A stretch of DNA of 62,147 nt. Origin: Burkholderiales bacterium (lineage in GTDB: Bacteria; Pseudomonadota; Gammaproteobacteria; Burkholderiales; Burkholderiaceae_C). Both the position numbers and the translations under genes were made by a program. The notes beneath the pieces are model-generated. The model saw only the letters and a program-made list of their open reading frames with translations. It ran no database searches and was not told where the DNA came from. Location: the NCBI GenBank assembly GCA_029268225.1, contig JAJUGJ010000016.1, forward strand, positions 1-62,147. The letters are read 5' to 3'. Of the stretch, positions 47,007-56,301 are shown one piece after another; position 1 is the stretch's first letter, and each line of letters opens with the position of its first letter.

Positions 47007-47022
47007 TGTGACAGATGTCACG
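47007..47022 (-). promoter_or_regulatory. CRP/Vfr-like palindrome
   Basis: TGTGA-N6-TCACG (47007-47022) matches the CRP half-site pattern TGTGA-N6-TCACA except for the last base, and its core GTGACA/TGTCAC is a perfect inverted repeat. It overlaps the htpX stop codon and lies ~140 bp upstream of the GGDEF-EAL start. On the minus strand no T tract follows, so it is not a terminator. Confidence 0.4.
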
Positions 47023-47866
47023 TGCGGCGCGCCATCTCCATCAATCGTGCAATCCGCTCCTCGGTGGCCGGGTGCGTCGAGAACAGTCCGCGCAGTCCGC
47101 CACCCGACAGCGGATTCATGATCATCATCTGCGCCGTCTCCGGGTGGGCCTCGGCCGCGTGCAGCGGGATGCCCTGGGCATAGCGGTGGATCTTGTCGAG
47201 GGCGCTGGCCAGGGCGGCCGGGTCGCCACTGATCTCGGCGCCGCCGCGGTCGGCTTCGAACTCGCGGGCGCGGCTGATCGCCATCTGGATCACACTGGCG
47301 GCCAGCGGGGCCAGGATGGCGACGGCGATGCCGGCGATCGGGTTGGTGGGACGACCCTCCTCGTCACGGCCACCGAAGAACATGGCGAAGTTGGCCAGCA
47401 TCGAGATGGCACCCGCCATGGTGGCGCTGATGGTGCTGATCAGGATGTCACGGTGTTTGACGTGGGCGAGTTCGTGTGCCATTACGCCACGCAGTTCGCG
47501 CTCGGTCAGCACGTTGACGATGCCCGTGGTGGCTGCGACGGCCGCGTGTTCCGGGCTGCGGCCGGTGGCGAAAGCGTTGGGGGCTTGCTCGTCGATCAGA
47601 TAGACCTTGGGCATCGGGATCTCGGCGCGCTGGGCCAGTTCGCGCACCATGGCGTAAAAGCGCGGCGCGGAGGTTTCATCCACCTCGCGGGCGTTGTACA
47701 TCTTCAGCACCATCTTGTCCGAGAACCAGTAGCTGAAGAAGTTCATGCCCAGGGCCACGACCAGGGCCAGCATCATGCCGCTGCGGCCGCCGATCATGCT
47801 GCCGATGGCCATGAAGAGGGCGGTGATCGCCGCCATCAGGATGGCGGTTTTCATCATGTTGAACAT
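47018..47866 (-). CDS. htpX: Membrane zinc metalloprotease HtpX
   Basis: A membrane-protein quality-control protease of 282 residues (family M48). It has two N-terminal helices (residues 6-25 and 30-50), the zinc motif HELAH (131-135) and two further hydrophobic segments. The third zinc ligand is the Glu in AREFEADR. The start is the ATG at 47864-47866. It lies downstream of def-fmt on the same strand with ~90 bp between; a separate promoter is likely but not clear. Confidence 0.97.
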   Translation of the reverse strand: MFNMMKTAILMAAITALFMAIGSMIGGRSGMMLALVVALGMNFFSYWFSDKMVLKMYNAREVDETSAPRFYAMVRELAQRAEIPMPKVYLIDEQAPNAFATGRSPEHAAVAATTGIVNVLTERELRGVMAHELAHVKHRDILISTISATMAGAISMLANFAMFFGGRDEEGRPTNPIAGIAVAILAPLAASVIQMAISRAREFEADRGGAEISGDPAALASALDKIHRYAQGIPLHAAEAHPETAQMMIMNPLSGGGLRGLFSTHPATEERIARLMEMARRT

Positions 47867-47955
47867 GGTGACGGGTCTCCAGTCTCGATCGGGTTTTCAG
47901 GGACGCGCGGCTTTCAGCCACACGCCCTGATTAGATATGGATCAAACCACGAGGT

Positions 47956-48921
47956 TCAAGCCAGGTGGGGTGGCAGCGCGGTGCTTTGCAAAAATTCACG
48001 TGCCCGGATCCGCTTGCCGCCGGGTTTTTGCAGCATGTGCAAGGCCAGCGCGCCTTCGCCGCAGGCCACGACCAATTGGTCGCCTTGCGCGTGCAGCACC
48101 TGACCTGGCGTGCCGTGTTCGGCCACGGCCTGGGCGCCCCAGACCTTGATCGTCTCCTGGCCCTTGTCGCCGTTCAGCGTGAAGGTGCAGCCCGGGAAGG
48201 GATCGAAGGCCCGTACGCGGCGTTCGATCGTGGCCGCGGGCAGCGTCCAGTCGATCGCGGCCTCGGCTTTTTCGATCTTGTGGGCATAGGTGATGCCGGC
48301 CTCGGGTTGCGGTGTGCGGGTCAGGCCTCCGCAAGCGGCCATCTCCAGCGCTTCGACGATCAGTCGGCCGCCCAGGCTGGCGAGGCGGTCGTGCAGCACG
48401 GCCGTGGTGTCGTCCGGACGGATGGCCTCGCGCTCGATCACCAGCATGTCGCCGGTGTCCAAGCCGGCGTCCATCTGCATGATGGTGATGCCGGTTTCCG
48501 CGTCACCCGATTCGATGGCCCGGTGGATGGGGGCGGCGCCGCGCCAGCGGGGCAGCAGTGAGCCATGGATGTTGAGACAGCCCAGGCGCGGCAGGTCAAG
48601 CGTCCACTGCGGCAGGATAAGGCCGTAGGCGGCCACCACCATCACGTCGGGGGCTGCGGCGAGCAGGGCGTCCCGCGCGGCGGCGGCCTCCTCGGGATAC
48701 TTTCCGTCCAGGCGCAGGCTGTGGGGCTGGCTCACCGTGATGCCGTGCTGCTGCGCCAGTTGTTTGACGGGCGAGGCCTGCAGCTTCATGCCGCGGCCGG
48801 CCGGTCGGTCAGGCTGGGTCAGAACGAGGGGCACGTCGAAGCCGGCGGCCAGAATCGCGGCCAGGGCTTCACGGGCAAACTCGGGCGTGCCCGCGAACGC
48901 CACTTTCATGCGCGCGACCAT
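47956..48921 (-). CDS. fmt: Methionyl-tRNA formyltransferase
   Basis: Formylates initiator methionyl-tRNA with 10-formyl-tetrahydrofolate. The 321-residue protein begins [16 protein letters not shown] and has the [18 protein letters not shown] signature, the DTGDML segment and the C-terminal tRNA-binding domain. I chose the ATG at 48921, which overlaps the def stop codon (TGATG); an ATG four codons later (48909) is the alternative. It forms an operon with def. Confidence 0.97.
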   Translation of the reverse strand: MVARMKVAFAGTPEFAREALAAILAAGFDVPLVLTQPDRPAGRGMKLQASPVKQLAQQHGITVSQPHSLRLDGKYPEEAAAARDALLAAAPDVMVVAAYGLILPQWTLDLPRLGCLNIHGSLLPRWRGAAPIHRAIESGDAETGITIMQMDAGLDTGDMLVIEREAIRPDDTTAVLHDRLASLGGRLIVEALEMAACGGLTRTPQPEAGITYAHKIEKAEAAIDWTLPAATIERRVRAFDPFPGCTFTLNGDKGQETIKVWGAQAVAEHGTPGQVLHAQGDQLVVACGEGALALHMLQKPGGKRIRAREFLQSTALPPHLA

Positions 48922-49433
48922 CAGGCGCCTTGCTCTTCGCGCTGGCGCTTGACCAGCTTGGTCTTGATGCGGTTGCGCTTGAGCGGCGAGAGGTATTCGA
49001 CGAACACCTTGCCAGCGAGGTGGTCGAGTTCGTGCTGCACGCACACGGCCAGCAGCTCTTCGCCTTCAAATTCGTAGGTCTCGCCATCGCGGTTGAGGGC
49101 GCGCACGCGCACCTTGGCATGGCGGTCCACCTTGTCATAGATGGTGGGCACGGACAGGCAGCCTTCTTCCCACACGATCATCTCGTCGCTGGCCCAGATG
49201 ATTTCCGGATTGATCAGCACCAGCGGGTCGTTGCGCTCTTCGCTGGTGTCGATCACGACCACGCGCTCGTGCACATTGATCTGGGTGGCCGCCAGGCCCA
49301 CCCCTTTGGCGTCGTACATGGTTTCGAGCATGTCGTCGACCAGTTGACGGATGCGGTCGTCCACCTGTGCCACGGGTTTGGCCACCGTGTGCAGGCGGGG
49401 ATCGGGGTATTGGAGGATGGGCAGCAGAGCCAT
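48921..49433 (-). CDS. def: Peptide deformylase
   Basis: Removes the N-formyl group from new polypeptides. The 170-residue protein has the three standard motifs: GVGLAATQ (44-51), EGCLS (90-94) and HELDH (134-138), with Cys92 and the two histidines as metal ligands. The ATG at 49431-49433 gives the family N-terminus [14 protein letters not shown]. Its stop overlaps the fmt start, so deformylase and formyltransferase are translationally coupled. Confidence 0.97.
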   Translation of the reverse strand: MALLPILQYPDPRLHTVAKPVAQVDDRIRQLVDDMLETMYDAKGVGLAATQINVHERVVVIDTSEERNDPLVLINPEIIWASDEMIVWEEGCLSVPTIYDKVDRHAKVRVRALNRDGETYEFEGEELLAVCVQHELDHLAGKVFVEYLSPLKRNRIKTKLVKRQREEQGA

Positions 49434-49641
49434 GGCAGAAACGGACGTGAGCAGAAATTGTGGATGGATCGCAACGACGCGGGGCGCCAGTCGCGGGGGC
49501 CTGCAGGTAACTCCGGGCAATTCTCATTGCGACGGCGAAGGATTTGCGGGCAGAATCAAGCGATCATTGACCAGATTTTGCCGAAACTCGGGTATCCGTG
49601 TACGGAAAATGCCCTTCGGCAGGTAATTGGAGACTGTTTTC
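49434..49641. other. Divergent promoter region between def and the LysM gene
   Basis: This 208-bp gap must hold both promoters. On the plus strand a CAGAAT box near 49551 lies 18 bp after a TTGCGA. A TGCC-CTTC-GGCA mini-hairpin (about 49611-49622) and a GGAG ribosome-binding site precede the LysM start. Nothing distinctive was found for the minus strand. Confidence 0.3.
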
Positions 49642-50838
49642 ATGACCCAGCGATCGCTGTACCAAGGGCCCGCAAGCGTGTTGCGTGCCGTGCGCGCCCC
49701 CCGTGCCTGGAGCCTGGCGCTCTGGACTGCCCTGGGTCTGAGCTTCGGTGTGACGCAGGCGCAAGCCTTTCCCAACTACCCGATCAGCCAGCAGCAGCGC
49801 GCCACGGCCCAGCAGGTGGCTCAAGCTGGCGTGCCCTTGTCCGAGTTGGCGCCCAATGCCCCGGACTCGTACACCGTCAAGCGTGGCGACACGCTGTGGG
49901 ACATTTCCTCGATGTTCCTCAAGTCGCCTTGGCGTTGGCCCGAGTTGTGGGGCATGAACCTGCAGCAAATCCGCAATCCGCACCTGATTTTCCCTGGCCA
50001 GTATCTGTATCTGGACAAGAGCAATGGTCGGGCCCGTCTGCGCGTGGGGCAACCCGTCGGCGGTGATACCAAATTGTCACCGCGCGTGCGCGAGGGTGGC
50101 CTGTATGACGCGATCGCGACCGTGCCACTCCACCTGATCGAGCCTTATTTCAACGAGGCGGTCATTTTCGACAACAGCGACGAGTTGCTGAACGCGCCGC
50201 GCGTGGTGGCCACCCAGGAAGGGCGCGTGCTGTTGTCGCGCAACGAGACCGCTTATGTGCGGGGCAACGTGGGCGACTTGCGCGACTGGCGCCTGTTCCG
50301 CCAGCCCAAGCCCCTGCGCGATCCGTCGACCAACGAGGTGTTGGGCTATGAGGCCCAGTACGTGGGCACGGTGTCGGTCACGCGTGAAGGCACCGAAGGC
50401 ACCGGTGCCGACGGCAACACCACCGTCATCCCGTCCACGGTCACGGTCACCAGCATCCGCCAGGAAGCCGGCGTGGGCGATCGCCTGGCGCCCGTGCCGC
50501 CGCGCGACTTTGACAACCTGGTGCCGCACGCGCCCAGCCAGCCCATGGCCGGTCAGATCGTGTCCATTTACGGCGAATCGCTCAATGCAGGTCAGAACCA
50601 GATCGTGGCGCTGAACCGGGGCAGCCAGGATGGCATTGAGCGGGGGCATGTGATGGCGCTGTGGCGCGATGGCCGCGTCATCCGTGACACCACTTCGGAC
50701 CGCAAGGAAACCATCAAGCTGCCGGACGAGCGTCATGGCCTGCTCTTCGTGTTCCGCGTGTTCAACCGCATGTCGTATGCGCTGATCCTGTCCGCACAAG
50801 ATCCGGTCAAGCGCGGCGATCGTTTCACACAGCCTTGA
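49642..50838 (+). CDS. LysM domain-containing periplasmic protein
   Basis: The 398-residue protein has a signal peptide cleaved near TQAQA (about residue 41), then a LysM domain (DSYTVKRGDTLWDISSMFL... through FPGQYLYL, roughly residues 76-130) that binds peptidoglycan, and a long beta-rich C-terminal region with no recognised motif. The same gene stands before dprA in many Burkholderiales. The ATG at 49642 has GGAG upstream. A strong hairpin separates it from dprA. Confidence 0.9.
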   Translation: MTQRSLYQGPASVLRAVRAPRAWSLALWTALGLSFGVTQAQAFPNYPISQQQRATAQQVAQAGVPLSELAPNAPDSYTVKRGDTLWDISSMFLKSPWRWPELWGMNLQQIRNPHLIFPGQYLYLDKSNGRARLRVGQPVGGDTKLSPRVREGGLYDAIATVPLHLIEPYFNEAVIFDNSDELLNAPRVVATQEGRVLLSRNETAYVRGNVGDLRDWRLFRQPKPLRDPSTNEVLGYEAQYVGTVSVTREGTEGTGADGNTTVIPSTVTVTSIRQEAGVGDRLAPVPPRDFDNLVPHAPSQPMAGQIVSIYGESLNAGQNQIVALNRGSQDGIERGHVMALWRDGRVIRDTTSDRKETIKLPDERHGLLFVFRVFNRMSYALILSAQDPVKRGDRFTQP

Positions 50839-50916
50839 TGGCAGGCCCCGAACGGGGGCATCCCCGCGGGCCGTGAGGTTCGCACGAGGCACCTGCCGAA
50901 TGGACAGGGTCTCCCC

Positions 50917-50960
50917 AGCGCCGGGTGGCATTGCATGGGTTCATGCAGTGCACCGGCGCT
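50917..50960 (+). repeat. Strong 44-nt imperfect hairpin between the LysM gene and dprA
   Basis: The left arm (50917-50937, starting AGCGCCGG) pairs with the right arm (50942-50960, ending CCGGCGCT) through a 19-bp stem. The stem has two single-G bulges, one G-U pair and a GGTT loop; the apical TGCATG/CATGCA is perfect. No T tract follows, so it is not a standard terminator. It ends 27 bp before dprA and could be an mRNA processing or attenuation element, or a small palindromic repeat. Confidence 0.6.
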
Positions 50961-50987
50961 GTCACTTTCAGAATCAGAAAGACAAAC

Positions 50988-52133
50988 ATGGAGAGGGAAG
51001 AACTGCGCGCGTGGTTGCGCCTGGTGCTGACGCCCCACGTCGGCCCGGTGACCGCGCGAACTTTGCTGCGCAGCCTGGGCTCGCCCCAGGCGGTGTGGGA
51101 GGCGGGGCCTGCGGCTTGGGCGCGTCTGGTGTCGGCGCGGGAGGCCGCGTCACTGGCGCAGGTCCCGCCTGATCTGGACGCGCAATGTGCGGCCACGCTC
51201 GCCTGGCTGGAGTCGGACCCGGCTGCGACCGATGGCGAGGGCGGGCATCATCTGCTGACCCTGGCCGATGCACGCTACCCGTCGCGCCTGCTGGAGGTCG
51301 CCAATCCCCCTTTGCTGCTGTTCGCGCAGGGGCGCTTGAGCCTGCTGCATGCACCGGCCGTGGCGGTGGTGGGCAGTCGTCATCCCACGGCGCAGGGGAC
51401 TGACAATGCGCGGGCCTTTGCGCGGGCGCTCAGCGCCGCCGGGGTGACCGTGGTGTCGGGCCTGGCGCGCGGGGTGGACGCTGCGGCGCACGAGGGGGCG
51501 TTGGCCGCAGCCGTCGGCGGCACGATCGCGGTCGTGGGCACAGGGCTGGATCAGGTCTACCCGAAAGGGCATGGGCCCTTGTGTCGACGCATTGCCGAGC
51601 AGGGCTTGGTGCTCAGCGAGTTCCTGCTGGGGACAGGGCCGTTGCCCTCCAACTTTCCGAAGCGCAACCGCCTGGTGGCGGCGTTGACGCAGGGCACCTT
51701 GGTCGTCGAGGCTGCGGTGCAGTCGGGGTCGCTCATCACGGCGCGGCTGGCGCTGGAGATGGGGCGCGAGGTGCTGGCCATTCCTGGCTCCATCCACTCG
51801 CCGCAGTCGCGGGGCTGCCATGCCCTGATCCGCCAGGGCGCCAAGTTGGTGGAAACGGCGCAGGATGTGCTGGAAGAGTTGCGGTTGCCAGAGGGGCGGG
51901 GCACGCCAGGGGATGCACAGGGCGCCTTGTCTTGGGACGCCGCCGAGGCGGATGAAGCCCCGACGGATCCGGTGTTGCAGGCCATGGGCTATGACCCGGT
52001 CAGCCAGGAAGCGCTGTCGGCTCGCACCGGCTGGGGGCCCGCCGAGTTGGGCGCACGTTTGCTGGAGTTGGAGTTGTTGGGGCAGGTGGCGAGGTTGCCG
52101 GGTCAGTTGTTCCAGCGCGTGGGGGCCGCCTGA
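50988..52133 (+). CDS. dprA: DNA-processing protein DprA
   Basis: Loads RecA on incoming single-stranded DNA during natural transformation. The 381-residue protein has an N-terminal helical (SAM-like) region, the Rossmann DprA domain (VVGSRHPTAQGTDNA, VSGLARGVDAAAHEGAL, GTGLDQVYPK, FPKRNRLVAALT) and a C-terminal winged-helix-like part. The ATG at 50988 is preferred. With the minor pilin operon in this window it supports possible competence. The usual downstream neighbours smg and topA are absent; lipB follows. Confidence 0.96.
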   Translation: MEREELRAWLRLVLTPHVGPVTARTLLRSLGSPQAVWEAGPAAWARLVSAREAASLAQVPPDLDAQCAATLAWLESDPAATDGEGGHHLLTLADARYPSRLLEVANPPLLLFAQGRLSLLHAPAVAVVGSRHPTAQGTDNARAFARALSAAGVTVVSGLARGVDAAAHEGALAAAVGGTIAVVGTGLDQVYPKGHGPLCRRIAEQGLVLSEFLLGTGPLPSNFPKRNRLVAALTQGTLVVEAAVQSGSLITARLALEMGREVLAIPGSIHSPQSRGCHALIRQGAKLVETAQDVLEELRLPEGRGTPGDAQGALSWDAAEADEAPTDPVLQAMGYDPVSQEALSARTGWGPAELGARLLELELLGQVARLPGQLFQRVGAA

Positions 52134-52172
52134 GCGCGTGCCGCGCCCGTCCCATCTTGCGATAATGGCCGG

Positions 52173-52856
52173 GTGACCATCATCCAGAACCTGGGCCTGG
52201 TGCCCTACGAGCCCACGATGCAGGCCATGCAGGCCTTCACGGAGCAACGCACGGACGACACCCCCGACGAGATCTGGGTGTGTCAGCACCCGCCGGTGTT
52301 CACCCAGGGCCTGGCCGGCAAGGCCGACCACGTGCTGTTCAACCCCGAGGGGCCTGACCACATCCCGGTGGTGCAGACCAACCGGGGCGGGCAGGTGACC
52401 TATCACGGGCCCGGGCAGGTGGTGGCCTATCCGCTGCTGGACCTGCGCCGGCGCGGCTATTTCGTCAAGGAATACGTGTATCGCCTGGAGGAGGCGGTGA
52501 TCCGCACGCTGATGCATGTCGGGGTCACTGGTCACCGTGTGGCGGGGGCGCCGGGCATCTATGTGCGGCTGAGCGATCCGTTTGCCCATGCGGCCTTGAG
52601 CACGCCGGCGCATCCCGATGACCCCTTCCGTGGCTTGGGCAAGGTGGCGGCGCTGGGCATCAAGGTGAGCCGCCATTGCACCTACCACGGGGTCTCGCTC
52701 AATGTGGCGATGGACCTGAGTCCGTTCCAGCGCATCAACCCCTGTGGTTATGCCGGACTCGCCACGGTGGACCTGGCCTCGCTGGGGGTGCAGGTGGATC
52801 CGTGGGAGATCGCGGCGGTGCTGGCGGTGCAATTGGACGCACGTCTGGCTGCTTGA
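52173..52856 (+). CDS. lipB: Octanoyl-(acyl carrier protein):protein octanoyltransferase
   Basis: Transfers octanoate from acyl carrier protein to lipoyl domains. The 227-residue protein has the signatures [19 protein letters not shown], the catalytic lysine in VAALGIKV, and the active-site cysteine in INPCGYAG. The start is a GTG at 52173 without a Shine-Dalgarno; GATAAT lies 6 nt upstream, so the transcript may be leaderless. lipA follows after 199 bp. Confidence 0.96.
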   Translation: MTIIQNLGLVPYEPTMQAMQAFTEQRTDDTPDEIWVCQHPPVFTQGLAGKADHVLFNPEGPDHIPVVQTNRGGQVTYHGPGQVVAYPLLDLRRRGYFVKEYVYRLEEAVIRTLMHVGVTGHRVAGAPGIYVRLSDPFAHAALSTPAHPDDPFRGLGKVAALGIKVSRHCTYHGVSLNVAMDLSPFQRINPCGYAGLATVDLASLGVQVDPWEIAAVLAVQLDARLAA

Positions 52857-52991
52857 CGGGGCATGGGGGGGCGTCGGCGTGGGCCGCGTGTGACGGCGAG
52901 CGTGCAGGATTGGCGTCGGATGCGGCCTCTTTGACCTCAATGACCCCGGCAAAAGGACAGATCGGCTACAGTGACGGACTGGCCGTGCTAC

Positions 52992-53016
52992 CCGCGGCGG
53001 CCTGTGTCAGCCGCGG
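52992..53016 (+). promoter_or_regulatory. Hairpin in the lipA leader
   Basis: CCGCGGC (52992-52998) and GCCGCGG (53010-53016) are perfect inverted copies 11 bases apart, 39 bp before the lipA start. A TACAGT box at 52967-52972 could be the -10 of a lipA promoter. No further structure is clear in the 199-bp lipB-lipA gap. Confidence 0.3.
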
Positions 53017-53055
53017 TCGCCTATCCGGCGGCCGTGCCCACTTTGAAATCGCGCC

Positions 53056-54051
53056 ATGACCACTGAACGCACTTCTTCCGCCCCGGCTGCCGAGCAGCCC
53101 GTTGCCTACGATCCCACGGCCAAGCAAAAGGCCCAGGCCAAGACGGCACGCATCCCCATCAAGGTGGTGCCCGCGGGCGAGGTGCTCAAGAAACCCGACT
53201 GGATCCGCGTCAAGGCCGGCTCGCCCAGCACGCGTTTCTACGAGATCAAGAACATCCTGCGTGAGCACAAGCTGCACACGGTGTGCGAAGAGGCGTCCTG
53301 CCCGAACATCGGCGAGTGCTTCGGCCACGGGACGGCCACGTTCATGATCATGGGCGACAAGTGCACCCGCCGTTGCCCCTTCTGCGACGTGGGCCACGGC
53401 CGCCCCGACCCGCTGGACGTCAACGAGCCCGTCAACCTGGCCAAGACGATTGCGGCGCTCAAGCTCAAGTACGTGGTGATCACCTCGGTGGACCGCGATG
53501 ACCTGCGCGACGGTGGCGCGGGACACTTTGTCGAGTGCATCAAGCAGATCCGCGAGCAGTCGCCTGCCACCCGCATCGAGATCCTGGTGCCCGACTTCCG
53601 GGGCCGCGACGAGCGTGCACTGGAAATCCTCAAGGCCGCGCCGCCCGATGTGATGAACCACAACCTGGAAACCGCGCCCCGCCTGTACAAGGAAGCGCGT
53701 CCGGGCTCCGACTACCAGTTCAGCCTGAACCTGCTCAAGAAGTTCAAGGCCCTGTTCCCTGAGATCCCGACCAAGAGCGGCATCATGGTGGGTCTGGGCG
53801 AAACCGACGAAGAGGTGCTGCAGGTGATGCGCGACATGCGTGCGCACGACATCGACATGATCACCATCGGGCAGTACCTGGCGCCGTCCGGGCATCACCT
53901 GCCGGTGCGCCGTTACGTGCACCCGGACACCTTCAAGATGTTCGAGGAAGAGGCGCGCAAGATGGGCTTCACCCACGCGGCCGTGGGCGCGATGGTGCGC
54001 AGCTCGTACCACGCCGACCAGCAGGCCATCCAGGCGGGGGTGCAGGTCTGA
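53056..54051 (+). CDS. lipA: Lipoyl synthase
   Basis: A radical SAM enzyme that inserts two sulfurs into the octanoyl chains made by LipB. The 331-residue protein has the auxiliary cluster motif CX4CX5C ([12 protein letters not shown]) and the radical SAM motif CTRRCPFC, plus the terminal RSSYHAD that supplies the serine ligand. The first ~35 residues are a disordered extension. It shares the pathway with the upstream lipB but is far enough to have its own promoter. Confidence 0.98.
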   Translation: MTTERTSSAPAAEQPVAYDPTAKQKAQAKTARIPIKVVPAGEVLKKPDWIRVKAGSPSTRFYEIKNILREHKLHTVCEEASCPNIGECFGHGTATFMIMGDKCTRRCPFCDVGHGRPDPLDVNEPVNLAKTIAALKLKYVVITSVDRDDLRDGGAGHFVECIKQIREQSPATRIEILVPDFRGRDERALEILKAAPPDVMNHNLETAPRLYKEARPGSDYQFSLNLLKKFKALFPEIPTKSGIMVGLGETDEEVLQVMRDMRAHDIDMITIGQYLAPSGHHLPVRRYVHPDTFKMFEEEARKMGFTHAAVGAMVRSSYHADQQAIQAGVQV

Positions 54052-54075
54052 ACCGGCCACCAGCCGATGCATGAA

Positions 54076-54106
54076 AAAGGGGAGCCTGGTGGCTCCCCTT
54101 TGTTTT
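54076..54106. terminator. Bidirectional terminator between lipA and dacA
   Basis: AAAGGGGAGCC (54076-54086) pairs perfectly with GGCTCCCCTTT (54091-54101) around a TGGT loop, with TGTTTT on the right and an A tract on the left. It can stop both lipA (plus) and dacA (minus). Confidence 0.9.
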
Positions 54107-54128
54107 GGGTGTGTCAGTGGGCTGGGGG

Positions 54129-55301
54129 TCAGGCAAACCAGGACAGGATGCGCTGCCACAGCTTCTTGAAGAAGCCGGCTTCTTCCACCGGCTCCAGCGC
54201 CACCAGGGCCTGCTCGCCTTGCGGTTGGCCATCCAGGGTGACGACGATCTTGCCCAGCACGGCACCCTTGGCGATCGGGGCCGTGATCTCCGGGTTCAGC
54301 TTCACTTCGGTCTTGACCTGGGCCGCCTGGCCACGCGGCACTGTCATCACGACATCTTGCAGTGGCCCGATGTTGACCTGGTCCACCTTGCCAAAGCGCA
54401 CGGGGGCAGCTTGGACCGTGGCGCCGCCCTGGACGGGGCGGATGTTTTCATAGCTGGCGAAGGCCCAGTTGAACAGGGCGCGGGTCTGGTCGGCACGGGC
54501 CTGCATGCTGTCGGTGCCCATCACCACCGTGATGAGGCGCTGACCGTTGCGCTTGGACGAGGCCGTCAGGCAGAAGCCTGCTTCGGCGGTGTGGCCGGTC
54601 TTCAGGCCGTCGACCGTCGGGTCGGTGTAGAGCAAGGCGTTGCGGTTGCCTTGTTTGATGCCGTTGTAGGTGAAGTCCTTCTCAGCGTAGATGCTGTAGT
54701 ACTCGGAGCTGTCGTGGATGATGGCGCGCGCCAGGATGGCCAGGTCGCGGGCCGAGGCCTTGTGCGACGGGTCGGGCAGGCCGGTGGCGTTCATGAAGTT
54801 CGTGTTCTTCATGCCCAGGCGCTTGGCCTCGTTGTTCATCATGGCTGCGAACGCGGGCTCGTTGCCGGCGAGGTGCTCGGCCACGGCCTTGGAGGCGTCG
54901 TTGCCCGATTGCACGATGATGCCGCGCAGCATGTCGAGCACCGAGGCCGAACCATGCAGCGGCAGGTACATGCAGGACTCCGAGCTGGTGCCGCGGCACC
55001 AGGCGTATTCGCTCACCTGCACCATGTCGGTGGGCTTGAGTCGACCGGACTTCAGCGCCTGCTCCACGATGTAGCTGGTCATCATCTTGGTCATCGAGGC
55101 CGGCGGCAGAGGCACATCGGCATTGGACTCGGCCAGCACGCGGCCGGAGTCAAAGTCCATGACGATGAAGGCCTTGTTCTCCAGCGTGGGCGGAGGCGCC
55201 ACCGGGGCGGCCTGGGTCGAGGTGAGGAAACCAGTGAGGAGCGCCAGAGCGGCGAGCGGACGAAGGGACAAGCGCGAGAGGCGGGGCGAGAGCAGGGTCA
55301 T
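54129..55301 (-). CDS. dacA: D-alanyl-D-alanine carboxypeptidase DacA (PBP5/6 type)
   Basis: Removes the terminal D-alanine of peptidoglycan stem peptides. The 390-residue protein has a signal peptide (cleavage near TQA, residue 31), SMTK (69-72), SGN (132-134) and KTG (234-236), all intact, the PBP5 C-terminal beta domain and a final amphipathic helix (FFKKLWQRILSWFA) for membrane anchoring. It contrasts with the paralogue at 37151-38410, in which two of these motifs are lost. It is convergent with lipA. Confidence 0.97.
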   Translation of the reverse strand: MTLLSPRLSRLSLRPLAALALLTGFLTSTQAAPVAPPPTLENKAFIVMDFDSGRVLAESNADVPLPPASMTKMMTSYIVEQALKSGRLKPTDMVQVSEYAWCRGTSSESCMYLPLHGSASVLDMLRGIIVQSGNDASKAVAEHLAGNEPAFAAMMNNEAKRLGMKNTNFMNATGLPDPSHKASARDLAILARAIIHDSSEYYSIYAEKDFTYNGIKQGNRNALLYTDPTVDGLKTGHTAEAGFCLTASSKRNGQRLITVVMGTDSMQARADQTRALFNWAFASYENIRPVQGGATVQAAPVRFGKVDQVNIGPLQDVVMTVPRGQAAQVKTEVKLNPEITAPIAKGAVLGKIVVTLDGQPQGEQALVALEPVEEAGFFKKLWQRILSWFA

Positions 55302-55413
55302 GGGAATCGGTCCGGGCAGTCATGCCGCTTGCGGCGGCCAAAAGACCATTGTCGCAAAACTGACTCGCCTCATCGCCGCACAGGCCCCCGGAACCGACCT
55401 TGACGGCAGGGTT

Positions 55414-56109
55414 TCACACGTCTTTACATGTGGACAGGTTATGGGAGTACTGAATCAGGGCCTTGAACACGGCCAGGTTGTTGCGCAGCAGGTCTTCCAT
55501 CGGCGTCTTGCAGCGGTCGATCACCCATTGGGTGGCCAGGCGTGTGCTGGCCCCGACCAGGGCGCTGGCCAGCATGCGGTGATCGAGGCCGTGGCGATCC
55601 AAGTGGGGGAACATCTGCTGCATGAAGCCGGTGATCAGGTGGGCGAAGTCCTGGGTGGCCTGATCGGTCACGGTGGTCATGCCTTCACCGACCGTCGGGG
55701 CATCGACCAGGGCCACGCGTGCGCGCCGCGGGTCGTCGCGCACGAAGGTCAGGAAGGTGCGCAGGGCGGCTTCGGCGAGCTTTTCTGGCTCGGGCTGGCA
55801 TTGTGCCAAGGCCAGGATGGTGGCCTGCATCAGTTCGCGGTTGACGGCGATGTACACGGCGCGAAAGAGCGCCTCCATGCTGTCAAAGGATTCGTAGAAG
55901 TAGCGCGAGGTCAACTGCGCCTGGCCGCACACGTCGCGCACGGTGGAGTGGTGGTAGCCCTGGTCTCCAAAGACCACCAGCCCGGCTTCGATCAGTTTGG
56001 CGTGACGTTGGCGCTGGCGCTCTTGCGGATCCACGCCGCCATATCGCCTTCCCGAAGCCCCCGCAGTAGAGGGGGGCGCAGGGTTTTCCCGATTTTTGGA
56101 AACAGACAT
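55414..56109 (-). CDS. TetR family transcriptional regulator
   Basis: The 231-residue protein has a ~28-residue polar N-terminal arm, then a TetR helix-turn-helix (residues ~33-78: RHAKLIEAGLVVFGDQGYHHSTVRDVCGQAQLTSRYFYESF) and a helical ligand-binding domain. It is divergent from an SDR-esterase pair, which it probably controls. The start taken is the ATG at 56107-56109, where TTGACA-17-TACTAT ends only 6 nt upstream; a downstream GTG (about residue 27) is possible. Confidence 0.92.
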   Translation of the reverse strand: MSVSKNRENPAPPSTAGASGRRYGGVDPQERQRQRHAKLIEAGLVVFGDQGYHHSTVRDVCGQAQLTSRYFYESFDSMEALFRAVYIAVNRELMQATILALAQCQPEPEKLAEAALRTFLTFVRDDPRRARVALVDAPTVGEGMTTVTDQATQDFAHLITGFMQQMFPHLDRHGLDHRMLASALVGASTRLATQWVIDRCKTPMEDLLRNNLAVFKALIQYSHNLSTCKDV

Positions 56110-56111
56110 TG

Positions 56112-56144
56112 TCAAATAGTATTTTTGAAACTGATCGTTGTCAA
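56112..56144 (-). promoter_or_regulatory. tetR promoter with overlapping operator candidate
   Basis: On the minus strand TTGACA (56144-56139) and TACTAT (56121-56116) are 17 bp apart, a near-consensus promoter. TCAAA (56112-56116) and TTTGA (56124-56128) form an inverted repeat over the -10, fitting TetR autoregulation. A second TTGACA copy lies 29 bp from the first, just before the ATG. Confidence 0.6.
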
Positions 56145-56301
56145 ATGAGTCGCGAGTTGTCTCGGGGCATTCAACACACCGCATCTTGCCCCACGTGAGG
56201 GGCGGTGCCAACTTGGTGAGTGCCGCGATCGTCACTGTGCCCTTCAATTGAGGGGCGCAGGATGCCAGACAGTGCGACCCCAACCGGACCCACAGAGACC
56301 G

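Noticed and set aside
47007..47022. Terminator of htpX
   Set aside because: On the htpX strand the hairpin is followed by AAAAACG, not a T tract, and it overlaps the stop codon.
48907..49044. Upstream extension of fmt beyond 48921
   Set aside because: The extra residues come from the frame inside def and do not resemble Fmt; the TGATG overlap with def gives a natural start.
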